DNA from: a virus
Reading direction: 5' to 3' (one strand)
IMG/VR virus record: IMGVR_UViG_3300036791_000600
Coordinates: 1-21,319 of that record
DNA length: 21,319 bases
Both the position numbers and the translations under genes were made by a program. This document shows positions 14,222-20,811 of the stretch, piece after piece. Numbering within the stretch: the stretch's first letter is position 1; the number at the start of each line of letters is the position of its first letter. The notes under the pieces are model-generated. The model did not search any database. It saw nothing but the letters and a program-made list of their open reading frames with translations, and was not told the DNA's origin.

Positions 14222-14335
14222 TCAGTCGTCCGGCATGAACAGGATCGGAAATGTTACGTTACGTAGCAAATACAAGATTAAAACGATCAGCGGCGGGGAA
14301 GCAATAAATCCGAGACAAAAGCCTATCCAGAACAT
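14222..14335 (-). CDS. Tiny single-span membrane protein, 37 aa
   Basis: Starts MFWIGFCLGFIASPPLIVLI, followed by LYLLRN and a polar tail ending MPDD. About 25 consecutive hydrophobic residues predict one transmembrane helix with a short end outside or inside. The ATG is two bases after the zinc-ribbon gene's stop, so translation is probably coupled. The bases upstream in the longer open frame are shadow. Tiny one-span proteins in phage operons can be holin-like, anti-host or assembly factors; none can be chosen here. Confidence 0.6.
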   Translation of the reverse strand: MFWIGFCLGFIASPPLIVLILYLLRNVTFPILFMPDD

Positions 14336-14337
14336 GG

Positions 14338-14802
14338 TTACCACACCCGCATAGCCCGCTTTTTCGAAGCCTCGATCAGGTCGGGCTGCTCGCCGCTCTT
14401 GAGCATTCTTTGCAGGGTGTCCACGCCGGAAAAGCCGCCATTGGCCATGCGCGTCTGGCGGCCAAGGGTCATGGCCTGCTGCAGCACCTCGCCGGTCGCG
14501 CCCCAGGCGGACGTCTGTGCCGGGTTGCCCTGATCCTTGTAACGCACCTTGGGGGTACCGCCGTGCCGGGTGTCGTGCTGCATGTCGGCCACGCCATAGT
14601 CTTCGGCCGCGATGGTCTCGGCCAGCTTGACCGCCTTGCCGATGGTCGAGCCGCCAATGGCAAACGGCTTGAACTCTTGCTGCATGGCCGCGGCCGCGCA
14701 GTGCGGGCATTCCGGGGGAGGATCGTCGGACTGTTCCAAGGTCAAGGTGACCTCGATGAAATGGCCGCAGTCGTTGCAGCCGTAGGTTCTAACTATCGGC
14801 AT
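14338..14802 (-). CDS. FmdB-like zinc-ribbon protein
   Basis: From ATG at 14802 the product is 154 residues. A zinc ribbon covers residues 1-36, with C9-x2-C12 and C32-x2-C35 (YGCNDCG and ECPHC), resembling the FmdB/CxxC-SSSS regulatory zinc ribbons found in many phages. The rest is charged and helical (GKAVKLAETIAAEDYGVADM, LIEASKKRAMRVW). An upstream ATG at 14841 is possible, but the shorter start begins right at the conserved ribbon. It overlaps the previous gene by 14 bases. A DNA- or protein-binding role near terminase and portal is likely, details unknown. Confidence 0.75.
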   Translation of the reverse strand: MPIVRTYGCNDCGHFIEVTLTLEQSDDPPPECPHCAAAAMQQEFKPFAIGGSTIGKAVKLAETIAAEDYGVADMQHDTRHGGTPKVRYKDQGNPAQTSAWGATGEVLQQAMTLGRQTRMANGGFSGVDTLQRMLKSGEQPDLIEASKKRAMRVW

Positions 14803-14989
14803 GCCACACCCACTGACCGAGAACGTGCTGGTAATGGCCATACTCGATTTCGACGGGCTTATCGGGCGGTGTGTCCACTGTGAAATTCATAGTGCGCCGC
14901 CGTGTTATTAGATCAACCCTGCGGCGCATGCTGACCAAGTCCTCGCCGTCTGTCGGCCCGCCGCGGCAGCGGCCGCTGTAGGTTTTCAT
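14789..14989 (-). CDS. Small late protein following TerL
   Basis: The 66-residue product has a basic centre (MRRRVDLITRRRTMNF) and an aromatic C-terminus (GHYQHVLGQWVWHADS). Its ATG overlaps the TerL stop as TAATG, which fixes the start; the open frame further upstream is TerL shadow. Related small proteins after terminase are common in phages, but no family is named. Confidence 0.72.
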   Translation of the reverse strand: MKTYSGRCRGGPTDGEDLVSMRRRVDLITRRRTMNFTVDTPPDKPVEIEYGHYQHVLGQWVWHADS

Positions 14990-16782
14990 TAGAACCGTTC
15001 CTTGCGTTCGCGCGATTTGCGATTGATCATAGACAGATGCGAACTGAATGCAAAACTGAGCACCGTGCCCATGTCCTGGGGCGGCCGGTCGCCTTTCACT
15101 GAGTCCCAGGTCAGATTGCGTGCGACCAGCATCGGCCGCCGCCATTCCACCCAAGCATGATGGGCCAGCACCAGTGCAGACACTAGGTCGTCATTTTCGC
15201 CCGTATCGGGTCCAGCCCCAATCCATCCATCGTCTTCGACTATGGCTTGCATTTGTTGTATTAGTTTTGGCGATCTTACTTCTAGGCGGCGCAGCATCAG
15301 GCTATCGCGCAACTCACTATAAACTTGATACTTATTGTCGGCATTGGCCTTCCATGCGATCACGTTTCCCGCACCTCCCAAAGTATCTGGCCTTTTGTAT
15401 AGAAACCATCGTACCGCACCAATCAGGTTTAAGATGTTTTCTGTACCCGGCTCCCCTTGCAAAATGCCGCGCTCGGCCAGTTGTCGAAGGTTTCTGACTT
15501 CCGGCAATACTGCCGCCCCAACACCAGTAACTTCCAGATTGGCGATGTGATCCGTGTACGCGCCGGCCAGATGCGCCAGCACCCAAGCTAACTGATAAGT
15601 CAACGGTTTGTTTGATTGGAACTCGGCGACCTGTACGACGCGGTCGGAATAGCAACGCAACACTTGTATTGCATGATCGTCGCTATCGCCGCCGCCGCCG
15701 CCGGACGGATCAACACCAATGACGTAGATGCCCTTGGGCTCGGGCGGTTCCCAGATTTTGAGCATCGCGTTTTCTGGCTTGTCGATTTGATCGATGCGCG
15801 AGGACAGGAATTTTTCATCGAATGTGTATTTGTAGCCGCGATAGGGCGGGCTCGGAGTGAGTTCTTCGGCAATTTCCAAGGTGCGGCGTGCCGGGAAAAA
15901 TCCACTTCCTGACGCGATGAAACATTCCTGCTCGTGCCATGGGTAATGGCGTAGCATGTATTCTTCAGCCTTAAACTCGCTTTCTCTCCGCCACCACGCG
16001 ATTTGCTCCGGTTTGATGATGTAGTTGTAATGTTCCTTGACGTAGCGGGCGCGGTTGATTTCGTCAGTGGTGAGGGTGCCGTCCCAGTAGATTTTGTAAT
16101 CGGGATCGGTTTTGGCGATGCTGTAAGTTGGCTGCGCCCAGAAACCGATGAAAATAAATTTCAGGTGGCGGTCGATTTGTGCCTGCTTGCAAAAATTATA
16201 GTACCAGTTGAAGCCGTTCGCGATTGACTCCCAGATGTAGAGCCGATGCGGGTTCTGGCGCGCCAGTGACGCCTTTAGACTTTCGACACCGGCGAGGGAT
16301 TTCCACTGACTGCACTCGGTTGCGTGCAACATGTTGATGGCGCGCGACGCGCCCAGGTCGGGATTGTTTGCTGCGGCCATCAGGTCAATGACTGACCGAT
16401 TTGCAAATGCGAGGCCGTTGCGATTGTTTTGCGTGAGCTTGTGCTCAGGCGTGCGCCACTCGGGTGGCAGCGTTTCAAGCAATGATGCGAATATTCGGCG
16501 CAGACGTTCCAAATTGTCTGTGCGGTCGGCGATGATTGCGGCCTGCACACCGGGATTGGCCAACGCCCAAAATAACTCGATGACGCTGGTCACGGTGGTG
16601 ATGGCAACTTGGCGGCATTTGAGAATGACGAACTCGTGCACGCCTTCGTTCAGGCCCTTTGACACCGCGTCAATGACGAGACGCTGGGACAGCCACGGCT
16701 CTATCCGTGACCGCCCCAATTCTTTGGTATCGACTTCAACCGACGTTAGTAGATCGTAAATTCCCTGGCGGACTGTCGGCAC
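14989..16782 (-). CDS. terL: Terminase large subunit
   Basis: From GTG at 16782 (GGAG 7 bases upstream) the product is 597 residues. The ATPase domain has a deviant Walker A (KCRQVAITT, about residues 55-63, with Ala where Gly is usual) and an acidic coupling segment with H153 and E156 in LHATECSQW. The C-terminal nuclease domain has the RNase H-fold acidic residues: D358 in GVDPSGGGGGDSDD, E417 in LEVTGVG, and D531/D532 in ENDDLVSAL. It packages DNA through the portal and cuts concatemers. A longer TTG start at 16833 is possible but lies further into the preceding gene. The overlap with that gene is 47 bases. Confidence 0.92.
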   Translation of the reverse strand: MPTVRQGIYDLLTSVEVDTKELGRSRIEPWLSQRLVIDAVSKGLNEGVHEFVILKCRQVAITTVTSVIELFWALANPGVQAAIIADRTDNLERLRRIFASLLETLPPEWRTPEHKLTQNNRNGLAFANRSVIDLMAAANNPDLGASRAINMLHATECSQWKSLAGVESLKASLARQNPHRLYIWESIANGFNWYYNFCKQAQIDRHLKFIFIGFWAQPTYSIAKTDPDYKIYWDGTLTTDEINRARYVKEHYNYIIKPEQIAWWRRESEFKAEEYMLRHYPWHEQECFIASGSGFFPARRTLEIAEELTPSPPYRGYKYTFDEKFLSSRIDQIDKPENAMLKIWEPPEPKGIYVIGVDPSGGGGGDSDDHAIQVLRCYSDRVVQVAEFQSNKPLTYQLAWVLAHLAGAYTDHIANLEVTGVGAAVLPEVRNLRQLAERGILQGEPGTENILNLIGAVRWFLYKRPDTLGGAGNVIAWKANADNKYQVYSELRDSLMLRRLEVRSPKLIQQMQAIVEDDGWIGAGPDTGENDDLVSALVLAHHAWVEWRRPMLVARNLTWDSVKGDRPPQDMGTVLSFAFSSHLSMINRKSRERKERF

Positions 16783-17104
16783 TGTCGGGCTCCGGTTTTG
16801 CCGGAGAGTGCACCGCGACCGCCGTGGGTTCAAGCTGTTGCGGCTTGAGACTGTAGGTATCGCCGTCGCGTTTGGGCCAGCGACCGGACATCAGGCTGGA
16901 CGCGGGGATTGACGATATGGAGCGCTGGGCGTTTTCGATTGCCCTTTGCCGGTCTTCCAGCATTTTGACCTCGGTTTGGGTTGCCGTTCTGATCGCGTCC
17001 AGTTGCTGGCTCACGGCTTGGATCAGGCTTTTTAGCTCGCTGGTGATTTCCGTCAGCCGCTTGTCCACCAGCTGGGCGAGTAGTTCGCTACCGTTGTCGG
17101 GCAT
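16736..17104 (-). CDS. Coiled-coil protein in small-terminase position
   Basis: The 122-residue product has a helical first half likely to form a coiled coil (about residues 8-64, LAQLVDKRLTEITSELKSLI, LDAIRTATQTEVKMLEDRQR) and a Pro/Ser-rich second half. It immediately precedes TerL and overlaps it, the usual position of a small terminase subunit. No helix-turn-helix is clear, so DNA binding is not demonstrated. AAAGGA lies 10 bases before the ATG. The 130-base leader holds a TATAAC-like -10 element at 17126-17131 without a convincing -35. Confidence 0.6.
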   Translation of the reverse strand: MPDNGSELLAQLVDKRLTEITSELKSLIQAVSQQLDAIRTATQTEVKMLEDRQRAIENAQRSISSIPASSLMSGRWPKRDGDTYSLKPQQLEPTAVAVHSPAKPEPDSADSPPGNLRSTNVG

Positions 17105-17191
17105 TGTCGGGGGTTCCTTTCGTGTGTTATATCGCGCTCACTCGGTCTCACACTCTGGGACTTTGGGTATTCGTGGGTACTTCGCGCAACT

Positions 17192-17226
17192 CTGCCGGCC
17201 CTTGGTTGCTCTCCGGGGGCCGGCAG
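17192..17226 (-). repeat. 10-bp hairpin exposing an SD-like loop
   Basis: Perfect inverted repeat CTGCCGGCCC / GGGCCGGCAG with a 15-base loop. On the minus strand the loop contains GGAGAGCAACCA, identical to the ribosome-binding sequence and first start base of the next upstream gene, but the start codon position reads AAG, not ATG. It may be a relic of a duplicated gene start or a structured mRNA element before the late operon. It has no U-run, so it is not a clear terminator. Confidence 0.55.
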
Positions 17227-17234
17227 TTTCCGTT

Positions 17235-17519
17235 TCACGGTTTGTTTTTTAGCACCGCATCCATTCGATCGCGCAACATACAGCAAGCGATCTCAATGCC
17301 TTTTTTGAAATGCTCGTCGCCGCGCCCCGTGCTTATTGCATTTGCGCGGGTCATCGCGACGATGACCGTCGCCATTGCCGGAACCGCACAATGCCCTAAG
17401 TCCCCTTTCCCGGCGAACCAAAGCATTAGCTCGGTTGCCATATCCGCCACCGCGTCGTCATAGCCGCTTCGTGCCACCACGTCGTCATAGTCGCGTGGTT
17501 TAGCTTTGCGCTTCGTCAT
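17235..17519 (-). CDS. Small conserved-type protein with helical core
   Basis: The 94-residue product has a basic N-terminus (MTKRKAKPRDYDDVVARSGY) and a helical core with a hydrophobic, Cys-containing stretch (ELMLWFAGKGDLGHCAVPAM, FKKGIEIACCMLRDRMDAVL). No motif was recognised. GGAGAGC at 17524-17530 is the start signal shared with the early genes, which groups it with that operon, although an HNH-like gene now lies between. It is transcribed toward TerL. Confidence 0.7.
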   Translation of the reverse strand: MTKRKAKPRDYDDVVARSGYDDAVADMATELMLWFAGKGDLGHCAVPAMATVIVAMTRANAISTGRGDEHFKKGIEIACCMLRDRMDAVLKNKP

Positions 17520-17530
17520 GGTTGCTCTCC

Positions 17531-17609
17531 GTTGGTTTTCTATCTTGCCACAATTTGGCCTTAATTTTTTATTTTCCTTTTTTTTAATTTTTAGCGTATT
17601 TTCTTGGTC
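17531..17609. promoter_or_regulatory. AT-rich divergent intergenic island
   Basis: About 80 bases of A/T-rich sequence with T-runs (up to eight T) separate the leftward gene from the plus-strand HNH-like gene. Base composition contrasts sharply with the GC-rich surroundings. On the plus strand TTGCCA and TTTATT stand 17 bases apart and could be a weak promoter for the HNH-like gene. It probably came in with that gene. Confidence 0.4.
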
Positions 17610-17948
17610 ATGTCAGCTTATAGCCCCTCCCGCGATTGGATTGGAACACCCACATACCATTCTTGGGCGCAGATGCTCAGTCGGTGCCGCAGCCCCAAAG
17701 CTACCGCGTTTAAGTATTACGGCGGACGTGGCATTGTCGTTTGTAGTCGTTGGTACTCTTTCGAAAATTTTCTAAAGGACATGGGGCCAAAGCCAGCCGG
17801 TAGATCAATCGATCGAATTAACAACGATGGCAACTATGAGCCGGGCAATTGTCGTTGGGCCACATCTTTGGAGCAGGGCAGAAATAAACGCCAACGGCAA
17901 AAGGGAACACCGTGGCGGAAAAAGCTAAAGCTAACACCGCGAATTTAG
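17610..17948 (+). CDS. HNH-like nuclease of the phage DRIxNDGxYxPxNCRW family
   Basis: The 112-residue protein shows a pattern common in phage and bacterial mobile proteins: TYHSWAQMLSRC, FKYYGGRGIVVCSRWYSFENF, then SIDRINNDGNYEPGNCRWAT and a basic tail. Such proteins are usually annotated as HNH-like or AP2-linked homing endonucleases; the DR-N-N arrangement replaces the classical DH-N-H. ATG at 17610 is used; TTG at 17604 is an alternative. No clear Shine-Dalgarno precedes it. It is the only plus-strand gene among the leftward genes here and has its own AT-rich leader and a strong hairpin after it, all consistent with a mobile insertion. Confidence 0.82.
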   Translation: MSAYSPSRDWIGTPTYHSWAQMLSRCRSPKATAFKYYGGRGIVVCSRWYSFENFLKDMGPKPAGRSIDRINNDGNYEPGNCRWATSLEQGRNKRQRQKGTPWRKKLKLTPRI

Positions 17949-17962
17949 TTGGTGGTGGGGAA

Positions 17963-17995
17963 GGGCCACGGGCTTAAGAGGCCAGCCCGTGGCCC
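17963..17995. terminator. Strong 12-bp hairpin after the HNH-like gene
   Basis: Perfect inverted repeat GGGCCACGGGCT / AGCCCGTGGCCC with a 9-base loop, 14 bases after the plus-strand stop and 22 bases after the next minus-strand stop. It could terminate or attenuate transcription from both sides. U-runs are short (TT on the minus strand), so termination efficiency is uncertain; an mRNA 3-prime protecting element is the alternative. Confidence 0.5.
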
Positions 17996-18017
17996 AAGTT
18001 GCACTTTCGTCAGAACG

Positions 18018-18248
18018 TCAGAACCTGCTGTGTCCTCCTCTACTTGTTGCTAGCTTCCACTTGATCTCGCAACCCTGGCCGCAGTGATTGCAAGCCGTGT
18101 TGCCGTCAAGTAGCTCGGTCAAGCGCCAGTCCTGTAGATGCTCGCTCCAGAGCGCGAACGCCTCCACGCGGATATCGGAGCTTCCGCAATGGCTGCAGTG
18201 CGGGCTTGCTTTCTTTTGCACGTCCCGCGCCGTCACTTGTTCAGGCAT
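18018..18248 (-). CDS. Zinc-ribbon protein
   Basis: The 76-residue protein has two cysteine pairs, C18-x2-C21 (HCSHCG) and C53-x2-C56 (CNHCGQGC), flanking a 31-residue insert with aromatic residues (FALWSEHLQDWRLTELLD). This is a compact zinc ribbon seen in many early phage proteins that bind nucleic acid or host factors. Its start has the common GGAGAGC site at 18256-18262. The stop lies in a short direct repeat (GTTCTGAC twice). Confidence 0.75.
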   Translation of the reverse strand: MPEQVTARDVQKKASPHCSHCGSSDIRVEAFALWSEHLQDWRLTELLDGNTACNHCGQGCEIKWKLATSRGGHSRF

Positions 18249-18427
18249 GGGTTTTGCTCTCCTGTTGCATTGAGGTGCGCGAGCCGATAAACCTTGCGCC
18301 CCGTGGCGACCACCACAAAGCAGGTTACCTTTCGGCTCAGACGCTCGCGCTCGCCTGACTAGGTTGTAAGGTTGATGTGGGCGGAATTGCCCGGTCGACG
18401 GCGCAACGCGCGCCGTCTGCCGTGCAA
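18249..18427 (-). other. Structured 179-base intergenic segment
   Basis: No convincing gene with a start signal fits here. On the minus strand an 8-bp perfect hairpin lies at 18397-18417 (GACGGCGC / GCGCCGTC), and a 7-bp pair (GAGCCGA / TCGGCTC) joins 18332-18338 with 18281-18287 around a loop of about 44 bases. A frame open from 18358 to 18233 would read ERLSRKVTCFVVVATGRKVY-like sequence, but has only GTG/CTG starts and no Shine-Dalgarno. It may be a structured leader, a small RNA or a decayed gene. Confidence 0.4.
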
Positions 18428-18748
18428 CTACTTGCTCCTGCTGTAGTAGTGCGCGAGCGCGTCACAGCAGGATCGCAATCGCGAGCCGCGCCCGTGTTTG
18501 TCCTGATACTCAACATTGAGCAAGCTGCAGATTATTGCTGCCAACTCGCTGGCCTCCAGGCCCATTGCGGACTTGGCACCATTCGCCAGCGTCAAACCTT
18601 TCGGGTCTGTTGGGTTGGCATAGTGTCGACGCGGCGTGATTTTGCCGTCCAGTCCGAATTCTTTGGCAAACTGTTGCACGCCTTCCGCGCCGATGAACGC
18701 ATGATCACACTCGCGTAAATCAGCCACAGCTTTGAGCTTGTCTGTCAT
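18428..18748 (-). CDS. Early protein of unknown function, 106 aa
   Basis: From ATG at 18748 the product begins MTDKLKAVADLRECDHAFIG and continues EGVQQFAKEFGLDGK and a helical, Cys-containing C-terminus (ASELAAIICSLLNVEYQD, LRSCCDALAHYYSRSK). No motif was recognised. The start has GGAGAGT at 18756-18762, the one variant of the shared ribosome-binding site. The open frame extends upstream to 18940 only as shadow of the DUF932 gene. Confidence 0.75.
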   Translation of the reverse strand: MTDKLKAVADLRECDHAFIGAEGVQQFAKEFGLDGKITPRRHYANPTDPKGLTLANGAKSAMGLEASELAAIICSLLNVEYQDKHGRGSRLRSCCDALAHYYSRSK

Positions 18749-18765
18749 GTTGTTTACTCTCCTAT

Positions 18766-18808
18766 CGGCACAAGCGCCGCAAGCTGGCCGGATCGCACCC
18801 GGCCAACT
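18766..18808 (-). repeat. Intergenic hairpin module, type B copy 1
   Basis: A 10-bp stem (18782-18791 with 18799-18808) is followed toward the gene by a small palindrome (18766-18779) and then GATAGGAGAG and the start codon. The same architecture and much of the sequence recur at 20764-20804, with a compensating change in the stem (G-C pair here, A-T there). This supports a conserved RNA structure. Confidence 0.65.
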
Positions 18809-18815
18809 GACTGCG

Positions 18816-19859
18816 CTATGCGGCTTCCAGAACGCGCTTCCATTCCGTTGTGGGCAATTCCAGTAACGCGCCGCCTGCGCTTTCAAACTCAACGGCGCGA
18901 TCATAGGACTTCGCGGTGTGCGCCTGTGCTGTGACGGCATTGAGCATACCCCACGCGCTCAGATCACCACCTTGGATCAGGGCGCGGAGTATCGAGCCCT
19001 TCTCGGTTTCGTTCGCGCCGACCTTCTGCGCCAACACCTCGATTGCTTTCGCCGGATCACCAGTAACCCGCGCGTCCGTCAAGCCGCGCATTTTGTCGAG
19101 ATTGGCGCGGAACTTGGTTTCGTCGACCACGGCGCGAACCATGTCGCGGACCTTCAGCAAGATTGCTTTGTCGTCAGCAATCATCGTGTCTTCGGCCCAT
19201 TCCAACTCGCCCTCGTCGACTTGCCGTCCGACATGGTTGCGGCGAAAGGCGTCCGCCGTTTTCATGCCGTTGAGGCAGATCAAACGCCACACCAGACCAG
19301 AGACGCTGATCGAACCAAGACCAACTTCGCTGTTGCTGATGATGCCGCCCGCCTGCACAACGTCGCCGACTTTCACCTCGCCAATGATGCTTGGCACAGT
19401 GAAGTGGATGTACAAGCGACGGTCAGTCACTTCCGACGACACAACTTGCACGCCCGGCAGATCGTACAGGACCGGCAACGCGGCTTCCGCAATCTGTTCG
19501 TTCTCGACGCGTTGATAGCGATTGCTCAAAAACGCGCGCGTGTTACCGCCGAGTGTGCGGACCATGCGCTTTTCCGGGTTGCGCTTGAACCACGTGTTGA
19601 CGTTGGTCGCGAGCAGCTGCGGCGCGTCCGTGACCATGCGGTCATAGTAAGCGGCTGGAATTTTCGTCCGCGCCCCGATTTGATTATGCGCGTGCGACAT
19701 AATCGGGAACGTGCCGTGTGACGGAATTTCCAGGGCCGGTCGATTGTCGTCCTGGATGACCATCTGCATTGCAGAGGTGTCCGCAACGTAGTCGCGTTTC
19801 AACTCTTTGTTTGCTTCGATCTTGCGCGCGAGATCAGTCAATGAAAGACCGCGTTGCAT
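18816..19859 (-). CDS. DUF932 family protein
   Basis: The 347-residue product matches the phage/plasmid DUF932 family in length and layout: IPAAYYDRMVTDAPQLLATN, NTWFKRNPEKRMVRTLGG, TRAFLSNRYQRVENEQIAEA, then VQAGGIISNSEVGLGSISVS and VWRLICLNGM. The molecular role is unknown; members are common in early regions of large phages and on plasmids, often near DNA-metabolism or anti-restriction genes. GGAGAGC at 19863-19869 precedes the ATG by 3 bases. It is the largest early gene and has ordinary GC-rich codons. Confidence 0.88.
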   Translation of the reverse strand: MQRGLSLTDLARKIEANKELKRDYVADTSAMQMVIQDDNRPALEIPSHGTFPIMSHAHNQIGARTKIPAAYYDRMVTDAPQLLATNVNTWFKRNPEKRMVRTLGGNTRAFLSNRYQRVENEQIAEAALPVLYDLPGVQVVSSEVTDRRLYIHFTVPSIIGEVKVGDVVQAGGIISNSEVGLGSISVSGLVWRLICLNGMKTADAFRRNHVGRQVDEGELEWAEDTMIADDKAILLKVRDMVRAVVDETKFRANLDKMRGLTDARVTGDPAKAIEVLAQKVGANETEKGSILRALIQGGDLSAWGMLNAVTAQAHTAKSYDRAVEFESAGGALLELPTTEWKRVLEAA

Positions 19860-19903
19860 TTTGCTCTCCTATGCGCCGGGCATGGCGCGGTGATACTCGC
19901 CCA

Positions 19904-19948
19904 GCAAACGTCACGGCGCGCGGCCGTGGCGCTTGCGGTGCAAGTCAG
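19904..19948 (-). repeat. Intergenic hairpin module, type A copy 1
   Basis: A 45-base block identical at 43 positions to 20259-20303; the two differences are adjacent bases in the hairpin loop. It contains a 13-bp stem with one mismatch (19904-19936) and, at its upstream end on the coding strand, the TGA stop of the preceding gene. A GGAGAGC start site for DUF932 follows about 35 bases later. Confidence 0.85.
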
Positions 19949-20229
19949 CTTGTCATTCCTGCGGTGGACGCCTTCGAACGCGTCTCACACTCGGCGAGCG
20001 CATCCGAAAAACGCTCATTGGAGTAAACAAGACTTTCGAGCTTGTTGACGATTAGGACGACAGCAGGATCAGAATAGCTTGCAAGTGTGCCGCCCGCGTC
20101 CGTTGCCTCATCGGCCGCGCGGACAAGCTCGCGTGCGATAGCGCGTAGGTTACCGCCGTCTTGTAGGTCTATCGCGTTCTGAAACCGTGTTGAGTGCCGA
20201 TCACGGCAACGGCAATAACGATCACACAT
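19945..20229 (-). CDS. Small early protein, 94 aa
   Basis: From ATG at 20229 the protein begins MCDRYCRCRDRHSTRFQNAI, with Cys2, Cys6 and Cys8 perhaps binding metal, and continues with helices (LRAIARELVRAADEATDAGG, VVLIVNKLESLVYSNERFSD). No family was recognised. GGAGAGC at 20235-20241, then AAACA, gives a clear start; an upstream ATG at 20262 lies inside the hairpin module and is rejected. Its stop lies within the repeated 45-base block. Confidence 0.75.
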   Translation of the reverse strand: MCDRYCRCRDRHSTRFQNAIDLQDGGNLRAIARELVRAADEATDAGGTLASYSDPAVVLIVNKLESLVYSNERFSDALAECETRSKASTAGMTS

Positions 20230-20258
20230 TGTTTGCTCTCCTGTAGGCAACATGCCCG

Positions 20259-20303
20259 GCAAACGTCACGGCGCGTTGCCGTGGCGCTTGCGGTGCAAGT
20301 CAG
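20259..20303 (-). repeat. Intergenic hairpin module, type A copy 2
   Basis: Near-identical partner of 19904-19948. The stem spans 20259-20291 with a 5-base loop. It carries the TGA of the upstream gene, so both copies begin at a stop codon. Downstream, GGGCATGTTGCCTAC and the GGAGAGC site match the next module at 20477-20505. Confidence 0.85.
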
Positions 20304-20476
20304 TAACCACGCGAGCGCATCAGCGCCGCGATGGCCACCTCAAAACCGAGATGCTGGCCAGCCACAGCCTTGTCAGCTGCGGTGGCAGCAACGAACCAAA
20401 AGTCTTTTGTGCCGCCTTTGCTTAGGCGCGCGATCCGCGTCAACGTGACGTTGCGCGGCTTGTGGTGCGGTGTCAT
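20300..20476 (-). CDS. Small basic early protein, 58 aa
   Basis: Begins MTPHHKPRNVTLTRIARLSK and continues GGTKDFWFVAATAADKAV, ending EVAIAALMRSRGY. Basic N-terminus with a short strand-helix body; possibly nucleic-acid binding. The ATG at 20476 follows GGAGAGC at 20483-20489. The open frame upstream (to 20536) crosses the hairpin and is not used. No homology recognised. Confidence 0.7.
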   Translation of the reverse strand: MTPHHKPRNVTLTRIARLSKGGTKDFWFVAATAADKAVAGQHLGFEVAIAALMRSRGY

Positions 20477-20505
20477 GTGTTTGCTCTCCGTAGGCGACAT
20501 GCCCC

Positions 20506-20539
20506 GCAATGGAGCGCGGCGAGCATGCCGCGCCATTGC
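20506..20539 (-). repeat. Intergenic hairpin module, type A-like
   Basis: Stem of 13 bp with a two-base bulge (GCAATGG-CGCGGC paired to GCCGCG-CCATTGC) and a 6-base loop. The flank GGGGCATGTCGCCTAC before the GGAGAGC site differs from that of the 20259 module at only two positions, and a similar short sequence at the upstream gene's stop also recurs, so it is a diverged member of the same family. Confidence 0.7.
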
Positions 20540-20547
20540 AGTGCAGG

Positions 20548-20748
20548 TCAGTCAGGATTAGCGAGCCCGTATTCGTGGCAGTCAAGCAAGTCGCGTTGAC
20601 GTTCGTTCTCGCCGTAGCGCAGACCCTGCTCGCGGTAGCATGGCCAACAAGTCAGGTTCCCGTGGTCTTTCTGCTTGAGGCAAAACGGGCAGACGTGGCC
20701 GCGTCGCGTGTGCGGGTAGTCGTGGCTATCGATTGTGAGCGCGATCAT
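20548..20748 (-). CDS. Small zinc-finger early protein, 66 aa
   Basis: Contains C20-x2-C23 (HVCPFCLKQ) and C34-x2-C37 (LTCWPCYRE), a compact zinc knuckle or HNH-like treble-clef candidate, with an acidic, Tyr-rich tail (LLDCHEYGLANPD). ATG at 20748 follows GGAGAGC at 20754-20760 and AAACA. The nearby ATG at 20769 lies within the hairpin module. A nucleic-acid-binding role is likely but not proven. Confidence 0.75.
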   Translation of the reverse strand: MIALTIDSHDYPHTRRGHVCPFCLKQKDHGNLTCWPCYREQGLRYGENERQRDLLDCHEYGLANPD

Positions 20749-20763
20749 TGTTTGCTCTCCTAT

Positions 20764-20804
20764 CGGCACAAGTGCCGCAAGCTGACCAGCGTCGCCGGTC
20801 AGCT
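20764..20804 (-). repeat. Intergenic hairpin module, type B copy 2
   Basis: Small palindrome 20764-20777 (CGGCAC TT GTGCCG on the minus strand) and 8-bp stem AGCTGACC / GGTCAGCT at 20780-20804, followed by GATAGGAGAGCAAACA and the start codon. It pairs with the copy at 18766-18808; sequence outside the loop is largely the same, with base-pair-preserving changes. Confidence 0.7.
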
Positions 20805-20811
20805 GACTGCA

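Noticed and set aside
17053-17286. 77-codon minus frame across the leader of the small-terminase-position gene
   Set aside because: Overlaps two supported genes and a strong hairpin, with no start signal.
19754-19859. Plus-strand ORFs in the DUF932 region (up to 267 codons)
   Set aside because: They are antisense to a well-supported DUF932 gene and have His/Arg-rich shadow composition.
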